Numbered from the stretch's first letter, positions 1 through 5,903 are shown. The stretch: DNA of 17,635 bases from Candidatus Magasanikiibacteriota bacterium (GCA_016214105.1 JACRPD010000026.1:1-17635), one strand, 5' to 3'. The notes: generated from the sequence alone by a model not told the origin. Numbers and translations are program-made.

Positions 1-89
1 ACCAAGCGTACTGACAGTTCGTGTACGTGCCTTTCCACGCCGCCGAATTTCGCCGGCATGCCTTTTTGTCCTATCATGGCAATACGCAT
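1..89 (-). CDS. Glycosyltransferase, N-terminal fragment (probable GT4 family)
   Basis: Reading leftward from an ATG at 89-87, 29 codons are open to the window edge. They begin MRIAMIGQKGMPAKFGGVER and continue HVHELSVRL. This closely resembles the start of GT-B fold (GT4-type) glycosyltransferases, where the early glycine-rich stretch and the GGVERHV segment form the first beta strand and the acceptor-side loop. Such enzymes move sugars from nucleotide-sugar donors to cell-surface glycans at the cytoplasmic membrane. Only the first 29 residues are present, so donor-site residues cannot be checked and specificity is unknown. A good leftward promoter lies at 133-161. The gene diverges from rplJ. 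Confidence 0.75.
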   Translation of the reverse strand, partial: MRIAMIGQKGMPAKFGGVERHVHELSVRL

Positions 90-132
90 ATCATTAAATT
101 TGTCTTATTAAAGCGTTATTTTTTAACAGATA

Positions 133-161
133 ATTATACCATATTTGAGATAGATTGACAA
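133..161 (-). promoter_or_regulatory. Sigma70-type promoter for the leftward glycosyltransferase
   Basis: On the minus strand, -35 TTGTCA (161-156) is followed after 17 bases by -10 TATAAT (138-133). TG one base before the -10 makes it an extended -10. The predicted start is near 126, leaving a leader of about 37 nt. Its -35 sits three bases from the -35 of the rplJ promoter, back to back. Confidence 0.7.
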
Positions 162-164
162 GCC

Positions 165-193
165 TTGACAGTTATTTGGGTTTTTGGTAGTAT
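165..193 (+). promoter_or_regulatory. Sigma70-type promoter of the rplJ-rplL operon
   Basis: A perfect -35 TTGACA (165-170) is followed after exactly 17 bases by TAGTAT (188-193). Transcription would start near 200, which is where the structured L10 leader begins. A second TTGACA at 155-160 has no well-spaced -10 on this strand; it overlaps the -35 of the divergent promoter. Confidence 0.8.
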
Positions 194-199
194 ATCAAC

Positions 200-322
200 A
201 CCGTAGACAGTAGCTCTCCGCCATAGCGGAGTTAAATACGCTACCGAGGTACATTAAACGAGGCGCGTTAATAAAAGATTAAGATTCCTCGCAGGTCGAA
301 TGTACAGAAAAGCTTTTACGGT
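200..322 (+). ncRNA. L10-type ribosomal protein leader (autoregulatory 5' UTR of rplJ)
   Basis: The transcribed leader before rplJ folds into nested helices visible by eye. CTCCGC (216-221) pairs with GCGGAG (226-231) across a CATA loop, extended by TAGC/GCTA (211-214 with 240-243). GTACATT (249-255) pairs with AATGTAC (299-305), enclosing CGAGG (259-263) with CCTCG (287-291). ACCGTA (200-205) can close the whole fold by pairing with TACGGT (317-322). The 5' segment CCGTAGACAG resembles my memory of the conserved start of L10 leaders, which bind the L10-(L12)4 complex to limit rplJL expression. Position and promoter fit that role. Identity to the Rfam family was not tested. Confidence 0.75.
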
Positions 323-339
323 GTAAACCGTATTTTTTT
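317..339 (+). terminator. Attenuator-like intrinsic terminator abutting the rplJ start codon
   Basis: TACGGT (317-322), loop GTAA, ACCGTA (327-332) and seven Ts (333-339) form a compact intrinsic terminator shape, directly followed by the rplJ ATG at 340. The stem is only 6 bp with three G-C pairs, so it would be weak alone. Its left half can instead pair with an identical ACCGTA at 200-205, giving two exclusive folds as expected for transcription attenuation. Confidence 0.6.
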
Positions 340-861
340 ATGGCAAAAACCAAACAGCAAAAACAAGAAACCGTCCAATCTTTGGTGGGCGGTATTAAAC
401 AAGCCAAATCAGTTGTCTTCGCGAATTTTCAGGGCCTGAAAGTTTCTGACTCCGAAGAATTGCGCCGCAAATGCCGCGCCGAGAAAATTATTTTTCTCGC
501 CAGTAAAAAGTCTTTATTGAAAAAGGCTTTGACTGAAATCGGTTTGGACGTGGACGCGGAATCGTTTCCCGGAGGCGTGGCCACAGTAATGGGTCTGGAA
601 GATGATGTGGCTCCAGCCAGATTGATTCACAATTTCGCCAAGACTCACGATGTTGTTAAAACTTTCGGCGGAATTTTGGAAGGCAGATTCATTGATGCCG
701 CGAAAGTTAAAGAGTTGGCGGTTCTGCCGAGCAAACATGAATTGCTGGCGAGATTGGTTGGCACTTTAAACGCGCCAGTATCCGGCTTCGTCAATGTGTT
801 AGCCGGGAATATCCGCAATTTAGTAAGCGTTCTAAATAATATTAAAGAAGCTAAAATTTAA
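340..861 (+). CDS. rplJ: 50S ribosomal protein L10
   Basis: This 173-residue protein is normal length for L10, which anchors the L12 dimers to 23S rRNA and forms the base of the ribosomal stalk. The start MAKTKQQKQETVQSLVG, the segment SVVFANFQGLKVSDSEELRR and the later ASKKSLLKKAL match the family's RNA-binding N-terminal domain. The C-terminal helix (NIRNLVSVLNNIKEAKI) is the usual platform for L12 dimers. There is no Shine-Dalgarno sequence: seven Us directly precede the AUG. It is followed after 4 bases by rplL, in the standard rplJ-rplL order. Expression is probably controlled by the upstream leader and attenuator, with the L10-L12 complex as effector by analogy with other bacteria. Confidence 0.97.
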   Translation: MAKTKQQKQETVQSLVGGIKQAKSVVFANFQGLKVSDSEELRRKCRAEKIIFLASKKSLLKKALTEIGLDVDAESFPGGVATVMGLEDDVAPARLIHNFAKTHDVVKTFGGILEGRFIDAAKVKELAVLPSKHELLARLVGTLNAPVSGFVNVLAGNIRNLVSVLNNIKEAKI

Positions 862-865
862 TTTT

Positions 866-1300
866 ATGTCAGAAGAGAAAAATCCTTCGGCTTCCGCTCA
901 GGATAAAGCCGTTGAAGTTCCGGAGAAGTTTAAAACTCTCGTGGAACAAGTAGAAAAAATGTCAGTGTTGGACTTGGCCGAATTGGTCAAAATCTTAGAG
1001 GAAAAATTTGGCGTGTCAGCCGCAGCTCCGGCAATGATGGTGGCCGGTCCAGCCGTTGGCGGTGGCGCCGCGGCGCCAGCCGAGGAGAAGAGCGATTTCA
1101 ACGTGGAATTGACTGAAGCCGGCGGCACCAAGATCGCGGTGATCAAGGTGATTAAAGAAGTAACCGGTTTGGGTTTGGCTGACGCGAAAGCGTTGGTTGA
1201 CGCCGCGCCAAAGGTGATCAAAGAAAAAGTCGCCAAGGCCGAGGCCGAGGAAATGAAGAAAAAGATTGAGGAGGCTGGTGGGAAAGTAACGTTAAAATAG
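866..1300 (+). CDS. rplL: 50S ribosomal protein L7/L12
   Basis: The 144-residue product has the two L12 parts: an N-terminal dimerisation helix region (about residues 20-52, including LAELVKILEEKFGVSAAA), an Ala/Gly/Pro-rich hinge (about 53-76), and the C-terminal factor-binding domain with KIAVIKVIKEVTGLGLADAK and a KVTLK end. It forms the ribosomal stalk that recruits elongation factors. It is some 20 residues longer than typical L12 because of a charged N-terminal extension (MSEEKNPSASAQDKAVEVPE). An internal ATG (codon 32) would cut into the dimerisation helix, so the start at 866 is preferred. No Shine-Dalgarno sequence is visible; translation may be coupled to rplJ four bases upstream. 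Confidence 0.96.
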   Translation: MSEEKNPSASAQDKAVEVPEKFKTLVEQVEKMSVLDLAELVKILEEKFGVSAAAPAMMVAGPAVGGGAAAPAEEKSDFNVELTEAGGTKIAVIKVIKEVTGLGLADAKALVDAAPKVIKEKVAKAEAEEMKKKIEEAGGKVTLK

Positions 1301-1399
1301 TCCGCAGATTTGTGAACGCAGATGACGCAGATATATAAAACCACCCGTTTGAATGGGTGGTTTTCGTATCTGTGGAATCTGTGTCAATTAATCTGTGGA
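1301..1399. repeat. Long inverted repeat of CAGAT words around the terminator
   Basis: The left arm (1301-1333) holds three CAGAT words in a TCCGCAGATT style. The right arm (1367-1399) holds three inverted words (ATCTG). The arms are imperfect reverse complements over 33 nt and start right after the rplL stop codon. The right arm runs into the last codons of the EamA frame. The terminator hairpin sits between them. Confidence 0.75.
1337..1364. terminator. Bidirectional terminator between rplL and the EamA gene
   Basis: AAAACCACCC (1337-1346), an 8-nt loop and GGGTGGTTTT (1355-1364) form a perfect 10-bp stem with U-tract potential on both strands. It sits between convergent genes and can end both transcripts. 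Confidence 0.85.
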
Positions 1400-2305
1400 T
1401 GTCGCCCCTCTCATCCTCGCCACCATAATTATCGCGAAGAGCAAAACAGCGGCGCCGAGGAATTGCGTAGCGTTCATTAGTTTGCCATAAACAAAATATT
1501 CCAAAACAACGGCCGAGAGCGGCAAACCAAGTTCGCAAATAGTGGAAACAGACGCTTTTGTGTGTTTAAGACCGAAATAATATAACAACATGGCCACGCC
1601 GCCCGAGCTGAATACGATTATGAAGAAGTAAATAAATTGACCGCCGGTAACTTGCGGCAGCGCCGTCTGTCCGCCGGTTGATAACATAATAACAAGCATG
1701 ATCAGGGTGGTGATGCCGAAACGCAAGTAAGTCCCGATGCGAAAATTTGTTTCTCACAAAGCGCGTTTGCTAAACACAGTTGACGTGCCCCAGCAGATGG
1801 CGGCTAACAAACCGAACATGGCGGCGATGGAAGTTTTGTCTCCGGTGTTAAAGTTTGGCAATAGAGTTGGGAAAGCGACCGCGTAAGCGCCAAGTAAAGC
1901 CAGCGCCGCGTAGCCAAAGAATTTTTTCGGCAGTTTTTCTTTTAAAATCAGCCAGGCTAAAAATATGGCGAAGATCGATTGGAGTTTTTGCAATAAGATT
2001 ACGGCTGACAAGCTGGCGAAATTAACATAAAACAATCCTTTGGTGATAGCGAGAGTTCCCAGCGCGCCGCCGAATAGAGCGACGAGGAAGAAATAACCAT
2101 AACTGCTTGGTTTTATTTCTTTTAATTTTTTCCATTCATAAATTAAAAACGGCAGCATGAATAAAAACGCCAGCCCATGTTCTATAAAAACCACTGTCGC
2201 CACCGGCAGAGAATAAAGCGCCGGCCGCAAGACCACGCCATCCACGCCCCAGAGGATTGAAGCGATGACGATGAAGAGGGGAAATAGCCAAAAACGAGTG
2301 TTCAT
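1388..2305 (-). pseudogene. EamA/DMT-family transporter interrupted by an in-frame UGA
   Basis: Reading leftward from the ATG at 2305, a 183-residue segment ends at TGA (1756-1754). The same frame then stays open to 1388, giving 305 codons in all, the usual length of ten-helix EamA (drug/metabolite transporter) proteins. The first half carries an EamA domain (about residues 7-145; LWGVDGVVLRPALYSL, and the EKLP segment after a helix). The second begins at about residue 162 with AAICWGTSTVFSKRAL, and resumes after the stop with ETNFRIGTYLRFG. The stop lies in the loop after TM6, not at the junction between the two repeats, so two functional halves are unlikely. A CGA-to-TGA change at this codon would explain it. 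Possible causes are a young pseudogene, a strain variant or an assembly error. The substrate is unknown. Confidence 0.8.
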
Positions 2306-2317
2306 AATTTTAAATTA

Positions 2318-2430
2318 AAGATACCAATATACCAATCTTACCAATGATACTAATGGTATACTAATACCCTTTGATAAAAAATATTGGTATATAATTCGTA
2401 TCATTGGTACTATTCGTATATTAGTATCTT
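2318..2430. repeat. Long palindrome with two five-word arms (ATTNGTAT family)
   Basis: The left arm (2318-2367) and right arm (2381-2430) are reverse complements at about 41 of 50 positions, separated by a 13-nt A/T-rich centre. Each arm consists of five words of the form ATTNGTAT with spacing 11-9-9-8-11, N being A, G or C. It fills the whole spacer between the EamA gene and the 750-residue protein. No promoter could be assigned confidently to the EamA gene within it. It may also stall transcription leaving the upstream gene. Confidence 0.85.
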
Positions 2431-2436
2431 GTATTA

Positions 2437-4689
2437 TTAAAAGTTAAATTTGTATATCTTATTACTATCTAAAATATAAACCGTCTTTTTCGCTTCATCC
2501 ACCGCCATCCCGCTCGGATTCTGCCATTCAGCCGCGGTGTATTGGCCAACTAATTTGCCGGTTTTGTCCAAAATCACCACGCGTTTGTTTGTTGGCTCTA
2601 AGATGTAAATGTTCGCCAAATTATTGTAAGTCCAAATTGTCGTTGGTTTGTCTAATTTCGGTTCAAGTCCGCTGATAGTGAATTCTTCTTTTTTGCCAGC
2701 GACTAATTTTAAAATTTCGCCATTTTGCTTCAAGACAAACATATCTCCGTCAATTGCCAGAGATACGGCGTCCTTCAGATCAACACCATCATCTTTCAGC
2801 CACGGCATCCCCTTGTCAAATCCGGTTTGCGTTTGGCTGTGCTTGAAAATTTGGCCATTGGTTTGGTCTAAAGTATACACCTTTCGATTATACATGAACA
2901 GGTCGCTTAGTTTGACATCATTAACCGGAAATGAAATTTCTTTTTGCGACAGCAAAGATGTTTCTTTAGTATATATTGCCGCGCCATTGTCGCCGGCGGC
3001 AAAAACAATTATATCTTGTTCTTTGGGGGTGGACGCGGCGCGGAGGCGCAGGTTGTTGCCATAATTTTTGCTTGCGACAGTCTTGCCAATTAGATCGTAC
3101 TGATAATAGCTGTTATCTTCCGATCCATAAGCAAAGAGATCATCATCAAGTCTGGCTAGTCGCTGGGTTTGGGCGGCAGAATTTACACCCGCAATATCCA
3201 CGAGCAACTCTGGCGTGATGGTATAAAGTTTTTGTATTTTCATCAGAGAAGCGTTTACCTGTCCGCTTAATTCTTGCGCTTCTTGTTTTTGTTTCTTGCT
3301 GTCAGCCGGCAAATTAGAAATCGCGTCTTTTGCTTCTTGCAGCAAACTTAACGCCCGCGTTTCGTCGCCATAAACCAGACTGGCTTCCGCCGCGTTTTTT
3401 TTATCAATAACGGCCTGGAGCTGATTTTGATATGCTTGGCGGCCGGCTTGGATATTTTCTTTGATTTTGAATATGCCGATGCTGGCAATAAAAACAACGG
3501 CTAAGACGATGGTTAAAATGAGAAGCGCTTTGCTTAATAGAGGCAGTTGCAAAAATGACTCTTTTTTAATTTCGCGCCAGCGCCGGAATGTCTTCAGCAC
3601 GTCCGCGCGCTTGTTGTCTTTGTTGGAAATGATCAACACTAGCGCGACGGTTATTTTTATGGTGTTTAATATAATTTTTTTTATTAAACGGAACAGGCCG
3701 ACAAATTCAACGGTGATTATTTTTCCAACCGTGATTAGCGCGGTGTTAATAATTGAAATTTGCGTTTCCGGCGGCCGCCAATTGGTTTCCATTTTGCCTC
3801 TCTCCAGTCTTTCCACCGCTTGTTTGGCCTTAGTTGCTGTTTTTTTCTTTTTGTCCGCTGAACGATTGGCGCGGAATTTGTTCCAGCGTTTTTTCAAACC
3901 GCCCAAGAGCGGCGTCGCCAGCATTTCTTCAGTCGTCTGTTCTTGTCCGGCCAGCCGGTTGAGCGAACCGGTTGAACCATCGGCGCTTTTTGGCGCGCGT
4001 CCGGTTTTTGGTAAATCATATTTGGTGGCGAAGTGAATCAAAATGCCGCCGAAGGAGGATTCCTGGCGCAAGTCCAATAATACTTTTTGAATGTGGCCGG
4101 CGGCTTGGCGGGTGTTGCGGCTTAGCAGGATTTTTTTGACGCGGTCGGAAGTGAAAAAATCCGCCACGCGCGGGGTGGCGATATAAAAATAATCACCGTA
4201 GTTTATAGTTCCTTGCAAGACCGAGGAGAACAGCGTGTCAGCGCGGACTTGGTTTTGTTCTGCCAACACATCCATATCCGCCAGCTCTTCAAGTTCTTTG
4301 TTTTTATAAAACAATGTTACCCCCGGTTGGCCGTGATAAGCGAAAGATATTTCATGCCCGCGCAAAACGCCCACCAGACAGTGGAGCAGGGAGTTTTTAT
4401 ATTGAAGTATGTGATGTCCGCGGCGGTTGACGTATTCCAAAACAGTTTCAAATGGGTCCTTGTCAGCTTGACTGTCGGTTTCATAATAGCCGGATTCCAA
4501 ATCGTCAATCATTTTTTGCAAATGCTCAATCTGTTCTATCGGGCCGTTATTAACTTCCGCGACAGCAAAAAAATATCCTTTTTTGAATTCTTCAGGCGTG
4601 CTTGGTTCAGTGATGTGGAGAAGGACATGCGAACGGTCTTGATTTTGTCCCTCGGCGAAAAATTCGTGTATTTCCAGAATGTCAGGCAT
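2437..4689 (-). CDS. Membrane protein: degenerate PP2C-like domain, TM segments, coiled coil, beta-propeller
   Basis: This is a 750-residue protein of no named family that I recognise. Residues 1-225 resemble a PP2C phosphatase fold. GQNQDRSHVLLHI, YFFAVAEVNNGP, ISFAYHGQPGVTLFY and INYGDYFYIATPRVADFF sit where PP2C has its ED, DGxGG, GDSR and SDG motifs, but the metal-binding Asp residues are mostly missing, suggesting a pseudophosphatase. A basic linker (about 264-300) leads to hydrophobic stretches at 311-333 and 339-356, a very basic loop, and a clear TM helix at 384-407. Charge distribution favours a cytoplasmic N-terminus and an external C-terminus. Residues 412-480 are helical, probably coiled coil, and 490-750 have NHL/propeller-like strands (VDEAKKTVYILDSNKIYKF). 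It may couple an outside sensor to a cytoplasmic domain; this is inference. No Shine-Dalgarno sequence is seen. Confidence 0.7.
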   Translation of the reverse strand: MPDILEIHEFFAEGQNQDRSHVLLHITEPSTPEEFKKGYFFAVAEVNNGPIEQIEHLQKMIDDLESGYYETDSQADKDPFETVLEYVNRRGHHILQYKNSLLHCLVGVLRGHEISFAYHGQPGVTLFYKNKELEELADMDVLAEQNQVRADTLFSSVLQGTINYGDYFYIATPRVADFFTSDRVKKILLSRNTRQAAGHIQKVLLDLRQESSFGGILIHFATKYDLPKTGRAPKSADGSTGSLNRLAGQEQTTEEMLATPLLGGLKKRWNKFRANRSADKKKKTATKAKQAVERLERGKMETNWRPPETQISIINTALITVGKIITVEFVGLFRLIKKIILNTIKITVALVLIISNKDNKRADVLKTFRRWREIKKESFLQLPLLSKALLILTIVLAVVFIASIGIFKIKENIQAGRQAYQNQLQAVIDKKNAAEASLVYGDETRALSLLQEAKDAISNLPADSKKQKQEAQELSGQVNASLMKIQKLYTITPELLVDIAGVNSAAQTQRLARLDDDLFAYGSEDNSYYQYDLIGKTVASKNYGNNLRLRAASTPKEQDIIVFAAGDNGAAIYTKETSLLSQKEISFPVNDVKLSDLFMYNRKVYTLDQTNGQIFKHSQTQTGFDKGMPWLKDDGVDLKDAVSLAIDGDMFVLKQNGEILKLVAGKKEEFTISGLEPKLDKPTTIWTYNNLANIYILEPTNKRVVILDKTGKLVGQYTAAEWQNPSGMAVDEAKKTVYILDSNKIYKFNF

Positions 4690-4717
4690 AAGCTTTTTGA
4701 CTTTTAAACTTAATATT

Positions 4718-4746
4718 ATTATACTATATCGCGTAAAAGCTCACAA
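4718..4746 (-). promoter_or_regulatory. Sigma70-type promoter for the PP2C-like/propeller gene
   Basis: On the minus strand, TTGTGA (4746-4741), a 17-base spacer and TATAAT (4723-4718) lead to a start near 4711 and a leader of about 20 nt. The -35 box lies three bases from the ATTNGTAT array at 4750-4799. Confidence 0.65.
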
Positions 4747-4749
4747 TAG

Positions 4750-4799
4750 ATTAGTATAGCATTAGTATCATTAGTACTCTATTGGTATATTAGTATCTT
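4750..4799 (+). repeat. Single-arm copy of the ATTNGTAT five-word element
   Basis: Five ATTNGTAT-type words (N = A, A, A, G, A) with spacing 11-9-11-8-11 end in TTAGTATCTT, the same ending as the arm at 2383-2430. The array fills the divergent spacer between the propeller gene's -35 and the ATG at 4805. No inverted partner arm is present here. Confidence 0.85.
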
Positions 4800-4804
4800 C
4801 CATT

Positions 4805-5392
4805 ATGCTTGAACAACTTTTTGGCTCAAAGACTCGGTTCAGAATTTTGCGCACATTCTTCGCTCATCCGGAACGGTCTTTTTTCGTGCGGGAATTGTCT
4901 CGCGCGATTGATACCCAGCTTAACGCGGTTCGCCGCGAGTTGGAGCTGTTGGTGGGTATTGGATTGTTGAAGGAAGGTGAAGGAAAGAAAGATTTTAGCC
5001 AGGGCTCAAGTTTGCGCCGGTATTATGCTCTGGATTTGCAGTCGTTAATCTATCCGGAAGTGCAGGCGCTTATTACCAAACTGCAGATTTTGGGCCAGCA
5101 AGAGATGATTAGAGAAATTAAAGAAAAGGGCGGCGAAATTAAACTGCTTTTGCTTAGCGGCCAATTTACCAATGATCGCGAAGCTCCCAGCGATCTTTTG
5201 GCGGTCGGCAAGCTGAAAGAGAAGTCAATCGCCAATATCATTGCCAAATACGAGAAAGATTTGGGGTTTGAAGTCCGTTTTACCCTGATGACCGAAGCGG
5301 AATTCAAAGAACGCCGGCAGATGATGGATAAATTCATCTTCGCGCTGTTTGAGGCGAATAACGCGAAAGTGGTGAATGAGTTGCGAGTGTAA
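4805..5392 (+). CDS. Winged-helix regulator fused to a degenerate nucleotidyltransferase domain
   Basis: In this 195-residue protein, the first ~75 residues form a winged helix-turn-helix (LFGSKTRFRILRTFFAHPE, then FVRELSRAIDTQLNAVRREL as recognition region, and a wing ending in LRRYYALD). After a helical linker, residues 113-180 resemble the minimal nucleotidyltransferase fold. LLLLSGQFTNDREAPSDLLAVG sits where active enzymes have GSxARGexxxxSDiDLlv, so the Gly-Ser and catalytic Asp pair are largely lost. Such fusions are common in this kind of genome and are annotated as transcriptional regulators. Ligand and targets are unknown. It diverges from the propeller gene, and its upstream spacer holds the ATTNGTAT array, a plausible but untested operator. 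No Shine-Dalgarno sequence. Confidence 0.75.
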   Translation: MLEQLFGSKTRFRILRTFFAHPERSFFVRELSRAIDTQLNAVRRELELLVGIGLLKEGEGKKDFSQGSSLRRYYALDLQSLIYPEVQALITKLQILGQQEMIREIKEKGGEIKLLLLSGQFTNDREAPSDLLAVGKLKEKSIANIIAKYEKDLGFEVRFTLMTEAEFKERRQMMDKFIFALFEANNAKVVNELRV

Positions 5393-5394
5393 TT

Positions 5395-5508
5395 ATGTGC
5401 GAACTTACGAAACGCTTTGCTTTACGAAATTACGAACTACGAAATTCTGCAGTATTATCATTATTTCGTAGTTCGTAATTTCGTATACTTTATCGTAAGT
5501 TCGCACAT
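5395..5508. repeat. Large hairpin of ACGAA words
   Basis: A perfect 16-bp outer stem (5395-5410 with 5493-5508) and a perfect 23-bp inner stem (5423-5445 with 5463-5485) are separated by an unequal bulge (12 versus 7 nt) and capped by a 17-nt loop. The arms are arrays of 7-8-nt words such as TACGAAAT and TACGAACT. The element occupies the full spacer between the winged-helix gene and tsaB; it lacks a U-tract and is not a normal terminator. Confidence 0.9.
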
Positions 5509-5513
5509 GATAT

Positions 5514-5903
5514 ATGTATCTTCTCTTCGATCTCTCAACCAAAGACCTTATCCACCTCGCCATTTTTGACGCGCGGAGTATTGAACACAAAAATTACTCT
5601 GGGAAAAACAGAGAACTTTTGGATTGTATACATAATTTATCCAAAATTACAAATTACAAATTAAAAATTAAAAATTTATCCGGTATCATGGTCGTCGTCG
5701 GCGCGGGCGGATTCACCAGCACCCGCGTGGCTTGCGTGGTTGCGAACACTTTCGCTTATGTCTTGAAGATTCCGCTTCTCGCCATTACCGCAGCCGAAGC
5801 TCCAGACCCGCAGAAATTAATTCCAAAATTATTAAAACAAAAGCCAGGCAATTACATCTCCGCGACTTACAGCGGGGAGGCGAATATTGGGAGGAAAATA
5901 TGA
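5514..5903 (+). CDS. tsaB: Short TsaB-like tRNA t6A biosynthesis protein
   Basis: The 129-residue product begins with MYLLFDLSTKDLIHLAIFD, the first hairpin of the ASKHA fold. It has VVVGAGGFTSTRVACVVANTFAY where TsaB carries GPGSFTGLRxG (residues 60-71), followed by LKIPLLAIT. The C-terminal YSGEANIG resembles the family's end segment. TsaB is the non-catalytic partner that scaffolds TsaD in making threonylcarbamoyladenosine on tRNAs that read ANN codons. At 129 residues it is about half the length of the E. coli protein, lacking most of the second half; short versions are usual in reduced genomes. Residues 44-55 (KITNYKLKIKNL) are encoded by a low-complexity repeat. The stop codon overlaps the next start (ATGA). 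Confidence 0.7.
   Translation: MYLLFDLSTKDLIHLAIFDARSIEHKNYSGKNRELLDCIHNLSKITNYKLKIKNLSGIMVVVGAGGFTSTRVACVVANTFAYVLKIPLLAITAAEAPDPQKLIPKLLKQKPGNYISATYSGEANIGRKI
5643..5679 (+). repeat. AAATTACAAATTAAAAATT-type repeat inside tsaB
   Basis: A 37-nt run built from AAATTAC and AAATTAA words lies in frame within tsaB, in the loop before the GAGGF motif, encoding about 12 Lys/Asn/Ile-rich residues. Its composition differs from the flanking gene and is like intergenic repeat arms elsewhere in the window. Confidence 0.65.

Noticed and set aside
200..322. tRNA or T-box in the rplJ leader
   Set aside because: No cloverleaf, no T-arm consensus and no T-box sequence; the helices and the following ribosomal protein gene fit an L10 leader instead.
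898..1344. 148-codon open frame opposite rplL
   Set aside because: It is the antisense shadow of a clear L7/L12 gene, with low-complexity Ala/Ser/Thr-rich sequence arising from the complementary strand.
1754..1756. UGA read as Gly or another amino acid (alternative genetic code), or selenocysteine
   Set aside because: UGA is the natural terminator of tsaB, the PEP-domain gene, the DUF4143 ATPase and acyP, each at the expected protein end. No SECIS-like hairpin was seen just after the codon, and EamA proteins have no known selenocysteine site here.
2318..2430. CRISPR array
   Set aside because: The words are 8-11 nt and degenerate, with no unique spacers of about 30 nt, and the two halves are mirrored. 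No cas genes are in the window.
3461..4036. 191-codon rightward frame inside the 750-residue protein gene
   Set aside because: It is antisense to a longer gene with recognisable domain layout and its own promoter. The hydrophobic stretch in the shadow comes from the complement of membrane-segment codons.
5732..5899. N-terminal extension of the PEP-domain protein from the first ATG in frame
   Set aside because: The region overlaps tsaB in another frame, has no ribosome site, and gives an Arg/Ser-rich sequence typical of shadow translation. The ATG at 5900 has GGGAGG upstream and the ATGA overlap.
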